Shown in pieces: positions 46,906 to 56,220 of a DNA stretch of 64,000 bases. The first letter of the stretch is position 1. Each line of letters opens with the position of its first letter. The DNA lies in contig NC_017857.3 in NCBI RefSeq assembly GCF_000260985.4, positions 1,922,001 through 1,986,000 on the forward strand, read 5' to 3'. Source of the stretch: Methylophaga nitratireducenticrescens. GTDB lineage: Bacteria; Pseudomonadota; Gammaproteobacteria; Nitrosococcales; Methylophagaceae. The position numbers and the translations under genes were made by a program. Below the pieces are notes generated by a model. That model was not told where the DNA came from. It worked only from the letters and a program-made list of their open reading frames with translations, and ran no database searches.

Positions 46906-47628
46906 ATGAATAAGAGTTTATTAACCAATCTCTGCGCGGCCGCAGTGATTGGCGTAGGTTTATTGTTGGATACACCTTGGCGTGAACCGGTTTTATCCAT
47001 GGGAATGTTTGCCTTGGCAGGAGGGATAACGAACTGGCTGGCCATTCATATGCTGTTTGAAAAAGTGCCGGGATTGTATGGATCCGGTGTTATTACAGCG
47101 CGCTTTAGTGAGTTTCGCACGGCGATTGAAAAACTGGTGATGGAACAGTTCTTCAATCAGCAAAGTCTGGATCGTTTTGTCAGCGAAATGCTCGATGATA
47201 AGCGTGACCATCAACTCGATTTTTCCGAAATCATCGATCAAACTGACCTGAATCCGGTGTTTGATAATCTGGTGGCCACCATTATGGAATCATCATTTGG
47301 CAGCATGTTATCAATGGTTGGCGGTGCCAAGGCGCTTAATCCACTGAAAGAACCGTTTGTTCGTAAAATGCAGCACTCATTGAATGATATTGCCCATAGC
47401 GAACATTTTCAGCAGCATCTGCGAGAAAAGCTCAGCAGTGGGCCAGTCAGTGATGATTTATATCGGCAGATTTACGCTATTGTCCATAGTCGCCTGGAAG
47501 AACTGACACCCTTAATGGTCAAGCAGATGATTCAGGATCTGATTCGTCAGCATTTGGGCTGGCTCGTCGTCTGGGGTGGCGTGTTTGGTGGTTTGATAGG
47601 ATTGCTGACCAGCTTTTTACCGTTGTGA
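46906..47628 (+). CDS. DUF445-family membrane protein
   Basis: A 240-residue member of DUF445 (YheB-like). Two N-terminal hydrophobic segments (about 6-22 and 30-48, with the family's GGITNWLAIHMLFEK motif) are followed by a long helical middle region and a C-terminal membrane segment (about 217-238, LVVWGGVFGGLIGLLTSFLP). The GGxTNWLAxxMLF motif is the hallmark of the family. Function is not established; it may be an envelope protein. The stop overlaps the methyltransferase GTG start by 4 bp. Confidence 0.83.
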   Translation: MNKSLLTNLCAAAVIGVGLLLDTPWREPVLSMGMFALAGGITNWLAIHMLFEKVPGLYGSGVITARFSEFRTAIEKLVMEQFFNQQSLDRFVSEMLDDKRDHQLDFSEIIDQTDLNPVFDNLVATIMESSFGSMLSMVGGAKALNPLKEPFVRKMQHSLNDIAHSEHFQQHLREKLSSGPVSDDLYRQIYAIVHSRLEELTPLMVKQMIQDLIRQHLGWLVVWGGVFGGLIGLLTSFLPL

Positions 47629-48269
47629 CCCCGTGGATCGAGAATAATTGTCGCTTATGTGCCGCGCCAGTGACGTTTTATCAAAACTGGCGCGGTCGCG
47701 ATTACTGGCAATGCGATGAATGTCATGCTGTGCAGATGGATAAACAGCATTTGCCAGATACGGAAAGCGAAACAGCGTTATACCTGACCCATGAAAATGA
47801 TGTTGATGATCCACGATATCAGCAATTTGTCTCACCCATCACCGAGGCTATTCTAAGCCAAATTACCTCTGACAAAATCGGTCTGGATTTTGGGGCGGGG
47901 CCTGGACCTGTTATCAGTAAAATCATTACTGAAAAAGGCTATCAGACAAAGCTGTATGATCCGGTTTTTCATCCGGATAACAGCGTGTTATCCGAGCAAT
48001 ATGATTTTATTATCTGTTGCGAAGTTATTGAACATTTTCATCAACCGGCGGTGGAATTCGCCCGGCTTAAATCGTTGTTAAATCCAGGTGGTAAATTGTT
48101 TTGCATGACTCAACTATTTGAGAACAGCATTGATTTCGCCAAATGGCATTACAAAAACGATATGACCCATGTGTTTTTCTATCATCGCAATAGCCTGAAT
48201 TTCATTGAGCAACAATTTGCTTTCAGTACCATTGAAATTAACCAGCGTTTGATAACGTTTACGAACTGA
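47625..48269 (+). CDS. Class I SAM-dependent methyltransferase with N-terminal zinc ribbon
   Basis: A 214-residue protein. A zinc-ribbon-like start (CRLCAAPVTFYQ ... CDECHAVQ; Cys at about 9, 12, 30 and 33) is followed by a Methyltransf_23 core. Motif I is IGLDFGAGPGPV (about 85-96). The acidic strand-2 region KLYDPVF and the motif IICCEVIEHFHQP (about 124-136) follow, then LNPGGKLFCMT. The substrate is unknown; the short C-terminus suggests a small molecule. The GTG start at 47625 overlaps the DUF445 gene. Its 3' end overlaps the convergent yigZ by 11 bp. Confidence 0.85.
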   Translation: MTPWIENNCRLCAAPVTFYQNWRGRDYWQCDECHAVQMDKQHLPDTESETALYLTHENDVDDPRYQQFVSPITEAILSQITSDKIGLDFGAGPGPVISKIITEKGYQTKLYDPVFHPDNSVLSEQYDFIICCEVIEHFHQPAVEFARLKSLLNPGGKLFCMTQLFENSIDFAKWHYKNDMTHVFFYHRNSLNFIEQQFAFSTIEINQRLITFTN

Positions 48270-48837
48270 ATTGTTCGCGAATTGCGACAAGATGCTCAGC
48301 GGGCAATTCAATTACCACTCTGACCATATCGGTAAATTGCTGATCGACAATTCGTCCTTTGATCTGTTTAAGCTGATATTCCAGCATTTGTAACTGGCTG
48401 TAATCAATCTTTAAGCTGAGTTGCGCCATTTCTACCCAGGGAAGCTTGCCGGCCGCATCGATGGCTTGTTTGGCGGCATTTCCATAAGCTCGGGTCAAAC
48501 CTCCTGTGCCTAATTTAACCCCGCCAAAATAACGAATGACCGCCACAACCGTATTAATCAGGTCTTCACCCTGTAACGGTGACAGAATGGGTCGGCCTGC
48601 AGTACCGGAGGGTTCGCCGGCATCAAAAAAACGTTCGGTGATAAACCCTTCCGCTGCGCGGATCCGCCAGGCAAAGGCCAGATGATTTGCAGAAGAATGT
48701 TGGGCAGCCAATTGCCGAAGCTGTTTTAAAGCCGATTGTTCACTGTCACAGTGCATGGCCACACCAATAAACCGCGATTTTTTGATTTCCGATTCGCTGA
48801 TTGAAGGAGTGCGAAGTATAAAAAACTGGCTGGACAT
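48259..48837 (-). CDS. yigZ: YigZ/IMPACT-family protein (UPF0029)
   Basis: A 192-residue protein of the YigZ family, related to eukaryotic IMPACT, an inhibitor of the GCN2 stress kinase. The UPF0029 N-terminal domain is clear: KKSRFIGVAMHCDSE, ANHLAFAWRI, FDAGEPSGTAGRPIL and AVIRYFGGVKLGTGGLTRAY (spanning about 101-120). A smaller C-terminal domain (about 140-190) completes it. The bacterial role is unknown; nucleic-acid binding has been suggested. It is divergent from rapA across 111 bp. Confidence 0.93.
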   Translation of the reverse strand: MSSQFFILRTPSISESEIKKSRFIGVAMHCDSEQSALKQLRQLAAQHSSANHLAFAWRIRAAEGFITERFFDAGEPSGTAGRPILSPLQGEDLINTVVAVIRYFGGVKLGTGGLTRAYGNAAKQAIDAAGKLPWVEMAQLSLKIDYSQLQMLEYQLKQIKGRIVDQQFTDMVRVVIELPAEHLVAIREQFSS

Positions 48838-48948
48838 CTTATTTACTATAGGAAAATACAGCCTGACAATTTACCATATCGGCATATTTTGCTCGCCTGT
48901 CAGGTTGGGCAATGTCTAAATTCATCGCAATTAATCAGGTAGCACAGT

Positions 48949-51807
48949 TTGTCAGAAATAAGTTTTGCAGTTGGCCAACGTTGGGTCAGTAACAGCGAGG
49001 CCGAGTTAGGTCTGGGTATCATCATTGAAGTCACCGGAAGACGAATTGAAATTTCCTTTCCGGCTGCCGAAGAGCAGCGCAGTTATGCGGCCAATAATGC
49101 GCCGCTGAGTCGGGTTGATTATCCGCTCGGTGAACAGGTGAAAACGCGTACCGGAGAACGTTTTACTATCAATGAAAAGCATCCATTAAATGGTTGTTTT
49201 GTTTATCAAGGTGAGACTGAAAACGGTGAATCCATCAGCATTCATGAAATGGATTTGGATAGTTTTGTGCAGTTCAGTCAGGCCACAGACCGCCTGTTTG
49301 CCGGTCAGATAGACAAAAACCGCAAGTTTCAACTACGTCTCCGTACTCATCAATATTTCCATCGTTTGCATCAATCACCAGTATTTGGTCTGTTAGGTGC
49401 TCGGGTGCAATGTCTGCCGCATCAGTTTTACATTGCCTCACAAATGACCAACCGCATTTCTAGCAGAGTTTTACTGGCCGATGAAGTTGGCTTGGGGAAA
49501 ACCATTGAAGCCGGCTTGATTATGCATCAGCAAATCATGCAGGGTCGGGCCAGTCGTGTATTGGTGATCGTTCCCTCAGCATTGGTGCATCAGTGGTTGG
49601 TGGAAATGCTGCGACGGTTTAATCTGGCTTTTACAGTGATTGATGCCGAACGTTACGAAGCGCTGGTTGAACTAGACGAGGGCAATGCCTTTGATAGTGC
49701 ACAATTAGTTTTAACTGATTTACAGACGCTGGAAAATCATCCTGAAATGCAAACAGATGTGTTGCAGGCAAGCTGGGATATGTTGGTAGTGGACGAGGCG
49801 CATCATCTGCAATGGCATGAAGATCAGAGCAGTGAAGGCTATCAACTGGTGGAAAAGCTGGCCGCACAGATTGCCTCAGTTTTATTGTTAACCGCTACAC
49901 CTGAACAGTTAGGTATGGACAGTCACTTTGCTCGTCTGAAGTTACTGGATCCGGATCGCTATTATGACTTGGCGCAATTTCGTGAAGAACAGCAGCATTA
50001 TCAGCAAATCAGTCTGTTACTGGATCAACTGATGGCGGTTGAATCCGCCAGTGATTTCGATAAAAACAAAAGTTTAAAAGCCCAATTAAAACCTTATTTG
50101 GATGATGAGTTGTTATCTGCACTGGCTGAAAGTGATGAATTTGCAGCAGCACGTGAACAGGCTAAACAACGGTTTCTTGACCAATTCGGTACCGGGCGGA
50201 TTTTATTCCGTAATACCCGCGATACGGTTAAAGGGTTTCCTGAGCGGCAGTTAACATCTTATCCACTGGAGTTTCCAGAGCAGTTTTTGCCGGAAACCAA
50301 CAGCGAGCTTACTCACTTGGTACAACCCGAAACACTTTTAGGTGAAGACTGGCTGGAGCTGGATCCGCGGGTTGAATGGTTGGTGAGCTGGCTGAAACAG
50401 CACCGTGGTGAAAAGACCTTATTAATTACTGCCAATGCTGAAACCGCAAAAGAGTTGGAATTACATCTGCGTCTGCAACATGGGGTGCGAAGCGCCGTAT
50501 TTCATGAACAGATGACGTTAATTACCCGCGATCGTGCTGCGGCTTTTTTTGCTGATGATGAAGAGGGCGCACAGATTCTGATCTGCTCGGAAATTGGCAG
50601 TGAAGGCCGTAACTTCCAGTTCTGTTCGTATCTGGTGTTATTTGATTTACCGCTCAATCCCGATTTGCTGGAACAGCGCATTGGGCGACTGGATCGTATC
50701 GGCCAGCGTAATACCGTCAATATCGTGCTGCCGTTTTATCAGGATACTGCTCAGCAATTGTTGCTGGACTGGTATCAGCAGGGTTTAAATGCGTTTGAAT
50801 CGGTTTGTAAAACCGGTGCCGCATTACGTGAGCAATTTGCTGATCAGCTGGAGCAGTGCCTAAGGCATCCCGAAGACAAAAAAGCCTTTGCCAAATTGCT
50901 TAAGGATACTCAAAAGGCAGAACAGCAATTACGCGAAAGTCTCAGTCAGGGCAGGGACCGACTGCTCACATTGAATTCCTATGATGAAGCCGCGGCAAAA
51001 GAGATCCTGATGCAGGTAGACGATGCCAGCAGCCCATTGGAACTGGCTGCTTTTATGGATGATTTCTTTGATGCTTACGGTGTGGAGCAACAGGCTCACA
51101 GCGCTGACAGTATTATATTGCAGCGTGGTGATGAGTTACGTAGTGATGAAATTGATCTGCCAGAAGACGGTTTAACAGCCACTTATCAGCGTGCCAGAGC
51201 ATTATCCCGCGAGGATATGGCGTTTCTGAGCTGGGAGCATCCATTGGTGTTGTCGGCAATGGATGCGGTGATCAGTTCTGATCTGGGCAATACCGCATTC
51301 TGTCAGTTAAAAAGTAATCTGGTGCCCGCCGGAAGTCTGTTACTTGAAGTCGCCTTTGTGATGCATTGTCCTGCACCGAAGCAGTTTAATATTACGCGGT
51401 ATATTCCGGAATCGTACCTGCGAATTGTTATAGACGAGAATGGCCGGTGTTTTGAAGAACAGTTGCCGGAGCAGGAAATGAATCAGCAAGCTGGTCGCAT
51501 TCCCAAACATACTGCTCAGCAGATGGTGCAGGTCGCCAGATCCCGAATCGATAACTTAATTGACACTAGTAAAAAAATGGCAGACAACCATCAAAAACAG
51601 TTAATTGAACAGGCTATCCGTAAAATGACCGAACTGACCGACCATGAATTGAATCGTCTGCAGCATCTTGCTGAACAAAATACCCATATCAAGCCAGTAG
51701 AAATTGAAGCGCTGCAGTCGCAACAGCAACAGCTGCAACAGTATTTGCATCAGGCCGAACTGAAATTGGATGCTTTACGCTTAATCATCGTGACAGAAGC
51801 GGAGTGA
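48949..51807 (+). CDS. rapA: RNA polymerase-associated Snf2-type ATPase RapA
   Basis: Recycles RNA polymerase after transcription. At 952 residues it matches E. coli RapA (968). The N-terminal Tudor-like pair is seen in FAVGQRWVSNSEAELGLG. The Snf2 helicase core contains LLADEVGLGKTIEAGL (about 173-188), VVDEAHHLQW (Walker B, about 278) and LLTATP. The second lobe has QILICSEIGSEGRNFQFC and LEQRIGRLDRIGQRN (about 576-590). The RapA C-terminal region follows. The start is TTG at 48949, aligned with the E. coli N-terminus and preceded by AGG; no ATG fits as well. It lies upstream of, and on the same strand as, the RND operon. Confidence 0.95.
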   Translation: MSEISFAVGQRWVSNSEAELGLGIIIEVTGRRIEISFPAAEEQRSYAANNAPLSRVDYPLGEQVKTRTGERFTINEKHPLNGCFVYQGETENGESISIHEMDLDSFVQFSQATDRLFAGQIDKNRKFQLRLRTHQYFHRLHQSPVFGLLGARVQCLPHQFYIASQMTNRISSRVLLADEVGLGKTIEAGLIMHQQIMQGRASRVLVIVPSALVHQWLVEMLRRFNLAFTVIDAERYEALVELDEGNAFDSAQLVLTDLQTLENHPEMQTDVLQASWDMLVVDEAHHLQWHEDQSSEGYQLVEKLAAQIASVLLLTATPEQLGMDSHFARLKLLDPDRYYDLAQFREEQQHYQQISLLLDQLMAVESASDFDKNKSLKAQLKPYLDDELLSALAESDEFAAAREQAKQRFLDQFGTGRILFRNTRDTVKGFPERQLTSYPLEFPEQFLPETNSELTHLVQPETLLGEDWLELDPRVEWLVSWLKQHRGEKTLLITANAETAKELELHLRLQHGVRSAVFHEQMTLITRDRAAAFFADDEEGAQILICSEIGSEGRNFQFCSYLVLFDLPLNPDLLEQRIGRLDRIGQRNTVNIVLPFYQDTAQQLLLDWYQQGLNAFESVCKTGAALREQFADQLEQCLRHPEDKKAFAKLLKDTQKAEQQLRESLSQGRDRLLTLNSYDEAAAKEILMQVDDASSPLELAAFMDDFFDAYGVEQQAHSADSIILQRGDELRSDEIDLPEDGLTATYQRARALSREDMAFLSWEHPLVLSAMDAVISSDLGNTAFCQLKSNLVPAGSLLLEVAFVMHCPAPKQFNITRYIPESYLRIVIDENGRCFEEQLPEQEMNQQAGRIPKHTAQQMVQVARSRIDNLIDTSKKMADNHQKQLIEQAIRKMTELTDHELNRLQHLAEQNTHIKPVEIEALQSQQQQLQQYLHQAELKLDALRLIIVTEAE

Positions 51808-51847
51808 TCTGCCAAAGTCACCAATGAAAATTTAACGGAGTAGGGTT

Positions 51848-53080
51848 TTGATTAAACGTTTGTTACCCCCTTTGCTGGTCGTGGCATTGGCCATCGTAAT
51901 ATTCAGTACGTTAATCAGTACCCGTCCCCAGGCTCCGGTTCAGGATCGTCCGGTACAGGGTGTCTTGGTTGAGACCCAGACGATTGATTTTGCCGCATTA
52001 TCACCAACATTAACGTTGTATGGTCGTCTTGAAGCGCCGCAAATGGCTAATTTGCGAGCTGCTGTTACCGCAGATGTCGCTGAGGTTTATGTGTTTGATG
52101 GCGAATATGTTGAACAGGGTGATGTGCTGATTGAACTGGATCCTCGAGAAGCGCAATTGGCGGTCGAGCAGGCTGCTGCCGAACTGGCATTGATTGATGC
52201 ACAGATCGACGCAGAAAAGTCGCAACTTCAACGCAATCAAGCCTTGTTAGGTACACAACAGCAATTAGTTGATCTGGCCAAAGCGGCAGTGAATCGTGCC
52301 GAAAAGTTGCAACAGAGCCAGTTGTCGTCACAGGCTTTATTGGATGAGTCAATCTCCTTACAGGCGCAACAAAGCCTGGAGCTTAAACAACGGCAATTTG
52401 ATATTCAGGATCATCCCATTCGAATTGCCCAGCTTCAGGCAAACCGTCAACAGGCTCAGGCACAACTGGACCGTGCAGAACTGGATCTGAGTCGTACCGT
52501 TATCGAAGCGCCATTTTCAGGTCGAATCACTAATCGGCAAATTGCCAAGGGCGACAGGGTGCAGATCGGTGATGCTTTAATGACACTTTATGATATGCAG
52601 CAACTGGAATTGCGTGCATCCATTCCGCAGCGTTATCTGATGGATATTTATTCAGTACTTGAAACACAGCGTTTGACCGCCACCGCAGACGTTTCCGGTC
52701 AGCAATATGAATTTGAATTACAACGCCTCAGCGGTGAAGTGAATGCCAATGTCGCAGGACGAGATGGCCTGTTCCGTCTGCAAGGTGATCCGGGGCCCTT
52801 GGCCGCAGGACAGTTTGTCAGCGCCCAACTGGATTTGCCTGTTCGGCAGGATACTGTAGCCATTCCTTACAGTGCTTTATATGGTTTGGATCGGGTTTAT
52901 CGGGTTCGTAATAACCAGCTTGAAGCGGTGCACGTCAGCAAAATCGGTGATTATTCCGATCAGGATGGCAAAAGCCGCTTGCTGATTCAAAGCGACGCTT
53001 TGCAACAAGGCGATAGGATTATTGTTACTCAATTGCCTAATGCTATCAATGGGTTATCCGTAAGTATTAAAGATGAATAA
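51848..53080 (+). CDS. RND efflux periplasmic adaptor (membrane fusion protein)
   Basis: A 410-residue HlyD/AcrA-type adaptor. The N-terminal anchor is about 5-24 (RLLPPLLVVALAIVIF). A first lipoyl half (VTADVAEVYVFDGEYVEQGDVLIELD, spanning about 73-98) is followed by a helical hairpin (about 105-215), the second lipoyl half (VIEAPFSGRITNRQIAKGDRVQ, spanning about 218-239) and beta-barrel and membrane-proximal domains. It links the inner-membrane RND pump to the outer-membrane channel. The start is TTG at 51848, with GGAG about 10 bases upstream. It overlaps the permease gene by 8 bp. No local regulator is seen. Confidence 0.92.
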   Translation: MIKRLLPPLLVVALAIVIFSTLISTRPQAPVQDRPVQGVLVETQTIDFAALSPTLTLYGRLEAPQMANLRAAVTADVAEVYVFDGEYVEQGDVLIELDPREAQLAVEQAAAELALIDAQIDAEKSQLQRNQALLGTQQQLVDLAKAAVNRAEKLQQSQLSSQALLDESISLQAQQSLELKQRQFDIQDHPIRIAQLQANRQQAQAQLDRAELDLSRTVIEAPFSGRITNRQIAKGDRVQIGDALMTLYDMQQLELRASIPQRYLMDIYSVLETQRLTATADVSGQQYEFELQRLSGEVNANVAGRDGLFRLQGDPGPLAAGQFVSAQLDLPVRQDTVAIPYSALYGLDRVYRVRNNQLEAVHVSKIGDYSDQDGKSRLLIQSDALQQGDRIIVTQLPNAINGLSVSIKDE

Positions 53081-56000
53081 TACGGTGAAACGTGACTTTA
53101 TTGGTGTCTTTGCCCAACATCGGGTTGCGGCCAATCTGTTGATGATGGTGATGATCCTCGCCGGGGTTCTGTCATTAAATCGTATTAACACTCAGTTTTT
53201 CCCGACCTTTGCTCTGGATATTATCAGCGTCAGTATTGAATGGCGTGGTGCCAGTGCCGAGGACGTTGCTGAGTCGATTACCCGTCAAGTGGAGCAGGAA
53301 CTTCGCAGTGTTGATTATGTGAAAAAGATGACCTCAACCTCATCTTACGGTATGGCACGGGTCACGCTTGAATTTGTTGAAAAAAGCGATATGGGACAGG
53401 CGCTGGATCAGGTCAAGGATCGAATTGCTCAGATCCGCAATTTACCCACGGATAGTGAAGAGCCTGAAGTCACCCTGGTCACCAATTATGAGAGTGTGGC
53501 GCGCATTCTGATCACCAGTGAAACCGGCGACTTGGCCTCCTTGCGTTACCTTGCACATGATATTGAGCATGAGTTGCTGGACCGTGGTATCTCGCGGATC
53601 AATATCAGCGGATTACCGCTTGAAGAAATAGCCATTCAGCTGGATAAAACCAAATTGGAAGCATTGGGACTGGATCTGGATGAGGTTGCTGATCGTATTG
53701 CCCAGCTGAGTCAGGATTTACCCGCCGGTGAAATAGGCAATGATGAAAGCACACGGCAGATCCGCAGTCTGGATCAGGGGCGTGATGTGCAGGCTTTTGC
53801 TGAATTTCCGGTTCAGTCCGATTTCGCCAATGGATTAGTGAAACTGGAAGATGTGGCAACAATTGAGCGTCGGCCTTTACGTAAACAGATGAATCTGTTT
53901 TATCAGGGACAACCCGCCATTGAACTGGAGTTACAACGCACTGAAAATGCTGATTCGTTGGAAAGCGCACGGGTGCTTGAAAAATGGCTGGATGAAAAAG
54001 CCGGAACACTACCTGATGGCGTTGAGCTCAAAGTCTATGATGCCAGCTGGCAACTGATTAAAGAGCGGATCAATCTACTGTTAAAAAACGGTCTGGGCGG
54101 ATTATTGCTGGTATTGGGCATTCTGTTTCTATTCCTGCATGGGCGCGTCGCATTCTGGGTAGCGGTCGGTATACCGGTTTCCTTTATGGCGGCCATAGCG
54201 GTGTTATATGCATTGGGCGGCAGTATTAATATGATCAGCCTGTTTGGTCTGATCATGTCGCTGGGGATTATTGTTGATGATGCCATCGTGGTCGGGGAAG
54301 ATGCATTTGCCCATTATCAGAGTGGTGAACCATCACTGACAGCATCGGAAGGTGGTGCCAGACGCATGTTGGCACCGATTTTATCTTCTTCGCTGACCAC
54401 CATTTCTTCATTTATTCCATTAATGCTTATCAGTGGTGTGATTGGTAATATTCTGTTTGATATTCCGTTTGTAGTGATTTGTGTGATTATCGCCTCATTG
54501 ATTGAGTGTTTTCTGATCCTGCCCGGGCATCTGCGCCATAGTTTTCAAAATATTCATCATGCCAAGCCTTCGGCCATACGTGCACGACTGGATAATGCTT
54601 TCAATTATCTGCGTGACGATCTTTTCCGTCCATTGGTCACCAATGCGGTAAAAAATCGTGGCTTAACGGTGAGTATTGCCATGGCGTTACTGATCATCAG
54701 TTTTGGTTTGCTGGCAGGTGGTCGCATCAGTTTTAACTTTTTCCCATCCCCTGAAGGCACCACGGTGTTAGCCAATGCCCGTTTTGTTGCTGGAACGCCG
54801 CGCAGTGAGTCTGATAAATTTCTGCAACATCTCACGGCGACATTGCAGCAAACTGATCAGCAATGGGACCAGCCATTGGTTGATGTCGCCACCAGCAAGC
54901 TGGGCGCGGCGGGCACTGCCGGAGGAATGTCTGCCGCTCAGGTTGATGATCGGTTTGCCTCAATACAGGTTGAACTGACCTCACCAGATCAACGTGATGT
55001 TCGCAATCAGACCTTTATTAATGCCTGGCGCGAGAAGATCGTTATGCCTGCGGGCATTGAAACCTTCACCATATCGGAACGTCGCGGTGGACCACCGGGT
55101 AGTGATATTGATATTCGGCTCACCGGCGGCACTACCGATAACCTAAAAGCTGCTGCCACTGAGGTTATTGAAGTATTACAGCGTTATCCCGGCGTGAGTG
55201 CGATTGAGGATGATTTGCCTTATGGTCAATCACAGTTGATTTATCGCCTCAAAGAGCAGGGCGAGGTGTTGGGGTTAACGGTAGAAAACGTTGGCAGACA
55301 ATTACGCTCGGCTTACGACGGACGTCTGGTACAGATTTTTCAGGATGGTGATGATGAAGTTGAAGTTCGGGTGATGTTTCCAGATAGCCAGCGAAATACT
55401 CAGGCCTCACTCGACGATTTTATGATCCGCCTGCCAGATGGTGGCAGTGTGCCGCTGGACTCAGTGGTGCACTTTGACGCTCGGCGCGGCTTTGATGTGT
55501 TGCGGCATACTGATACTCGACTGGCGGTACATGTCACGGCAACCGTAGACAGTCAGGTCACCAATAACAACAATATTCTGGCGGATTTACAGGAAGAATT
55601 TCTACCTGATTTGATGGCGCGTTATGGCATCCAGGTAGTTTTTGAGGGCAGGGCAGAAGAACAGGCCGATACCATTGGTGATATGAAGCAGGGCACACTG
55701 CTGGCCTTTGCGTTAATCTATATCATTCTGGCCTGGGTATTTGCATCGTATGGCTGGCCGCTAGTGGTAATGACTGCCATTCCATTTGGTCTGATTGGGG
55801 CGCTGGTCGGCCATTGGTTACTCAATATCGATCTGACCATTCTGTCGTTATTCGGCATCTTTGGGCTGTCGGGCATCGTGGTCAATAATGCGATTATTCT
55901 GGTGACCTTTTTCAAAAACCTGCGGGAAAAAGGCCTGGAGACCCAAAATGCCATTATTGAAGCCTCGGTTTTACGGTTAAGGGCAGTATTATTGACTTCT

Positions 56001-56210
56001 TTAACCACTATTGGCGGGCTCACGCCATTACTATTTGAAACATCGCCTCAGGCGCAGTTTTTGATTCCAATGGCTGTATCGATTTCGTTTGGTTTGATGT
56101 TTGCCACGGTGTTAGTGTTACTGGTCATTCCGGCATTATTGTCGTTCCATGAAAGCATTGCCGAAAATTTTGCCAAACTTCGTCACGGCAAGACTCAAAC
56201 CACCGAATAA
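53073..56210 (+). CDS. RND efflux transporter permease (AcrB/HAE1 superfamily)
   Basis: A 1045-residue proton-driven inner-membrane pump. Twelve helices are arranged in two repeats: TM1 at about 18-36, large periplasmic loop 1, TM2-6 at about 335-500, TM7 near 535, periplasmic loop 2, and TM8-12 at about 870-1030. The proton-relay aspartate pair is in LGIIVDDAIVVGEDAF (TM4). The matching LSGIVVNNAIILVTFF segment is in TM10. It fits a hydrophobe/amphiphile (HAE) type rather than a heavy-metal type, but the substrate is unknown. It sits between adaptor (8-bp overlap) and outer-membrane factor (10-bp gap), giving a full tripartite operon. Confidence 0.94.
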   Translation: MNNTVKRDFIGVFAQHRVAANLLMMVMILAGVLSLNRINTQFFPTFALDIISVSIEWRGASAEDVAESITRQVEQELRSVDYVKKMTSTSSYGMARVTLEFVEKSDMGQALDQVKDRIAQIRNLPTDSEEPEVTLVTNYESVARILITSETGDLASLRYLAHDIEHELLDRGISRINISGLPLEEIAIQLDKTKLEALGLDLDEVADRIAQLSQDLPAGEIGNDESTRQIRSLDQGRDVQAFAEFPVQSDFANGLVKLEDVATIERRPLRKQMNLFYQGQPAIELELQRTENADSLESARVLEKWLDEKAGTLPDGVELKVYDASWQLIKERINLLLKNGLGGLLLVLGILFLFLHGRVAFWVAVGIPVSFMAAIAVLYALGGSINMISLFGLIMSLGIIVDDAIVVGEDAFAHYQSGEPSLTASEGGARRMLAPILSSSLTTISSFIPLMLISGVIGNILFDIPFVVICVIIASLIECFLILPGHLRHSFQNIHHAKPSAIRARLDNAFNYLRDDLFRPLVTNAVKNRGLTVSIAMALLIISFGLLAGGRISFNFFPSPEGTTVLANARFVAGTPRSESDKFLQHLTATLQQTDQQWDQPLVDVATSKLGAAGTAGGMSAAQVDDRFASIQVELTSPDQRDVRNQTFINAWREKIVMPAGIETFTISERRGGPPGSDIDIRLTGGTTDNLKAAATEVIEVLQRYPGVSAIEDDLPYGQSQLIYRLKEQGEVLGLTVENVGRQLRSAYDGRLVQIFQDGDDEVEVRVMFPDSQRNTQASLDDFMIRLPDGGSVPLDSVVHFDARRGFDVLRHTDTRLAVHVTATVDSQVTNNNNILADLQEEFLPDLMARYGIQVVFEGRAEEQADTIGDMKQGTLLAFALIYIILAWVFASYGWPLVVMTAIPFGLIGALVGHWLLNIDLTILSLFGIFGLSGIVVNNAIILVTFFKNLREKGLETQNAIIEASVLRLRAVLLTSLTTIGGLTPLLFETSPQAQFLIPMAVSISFGLMFATVLVLLVIPALLSFHESIAENFAKLRHGKTQTTE

Positions 56211-56220
56211 GGGGTAGAAC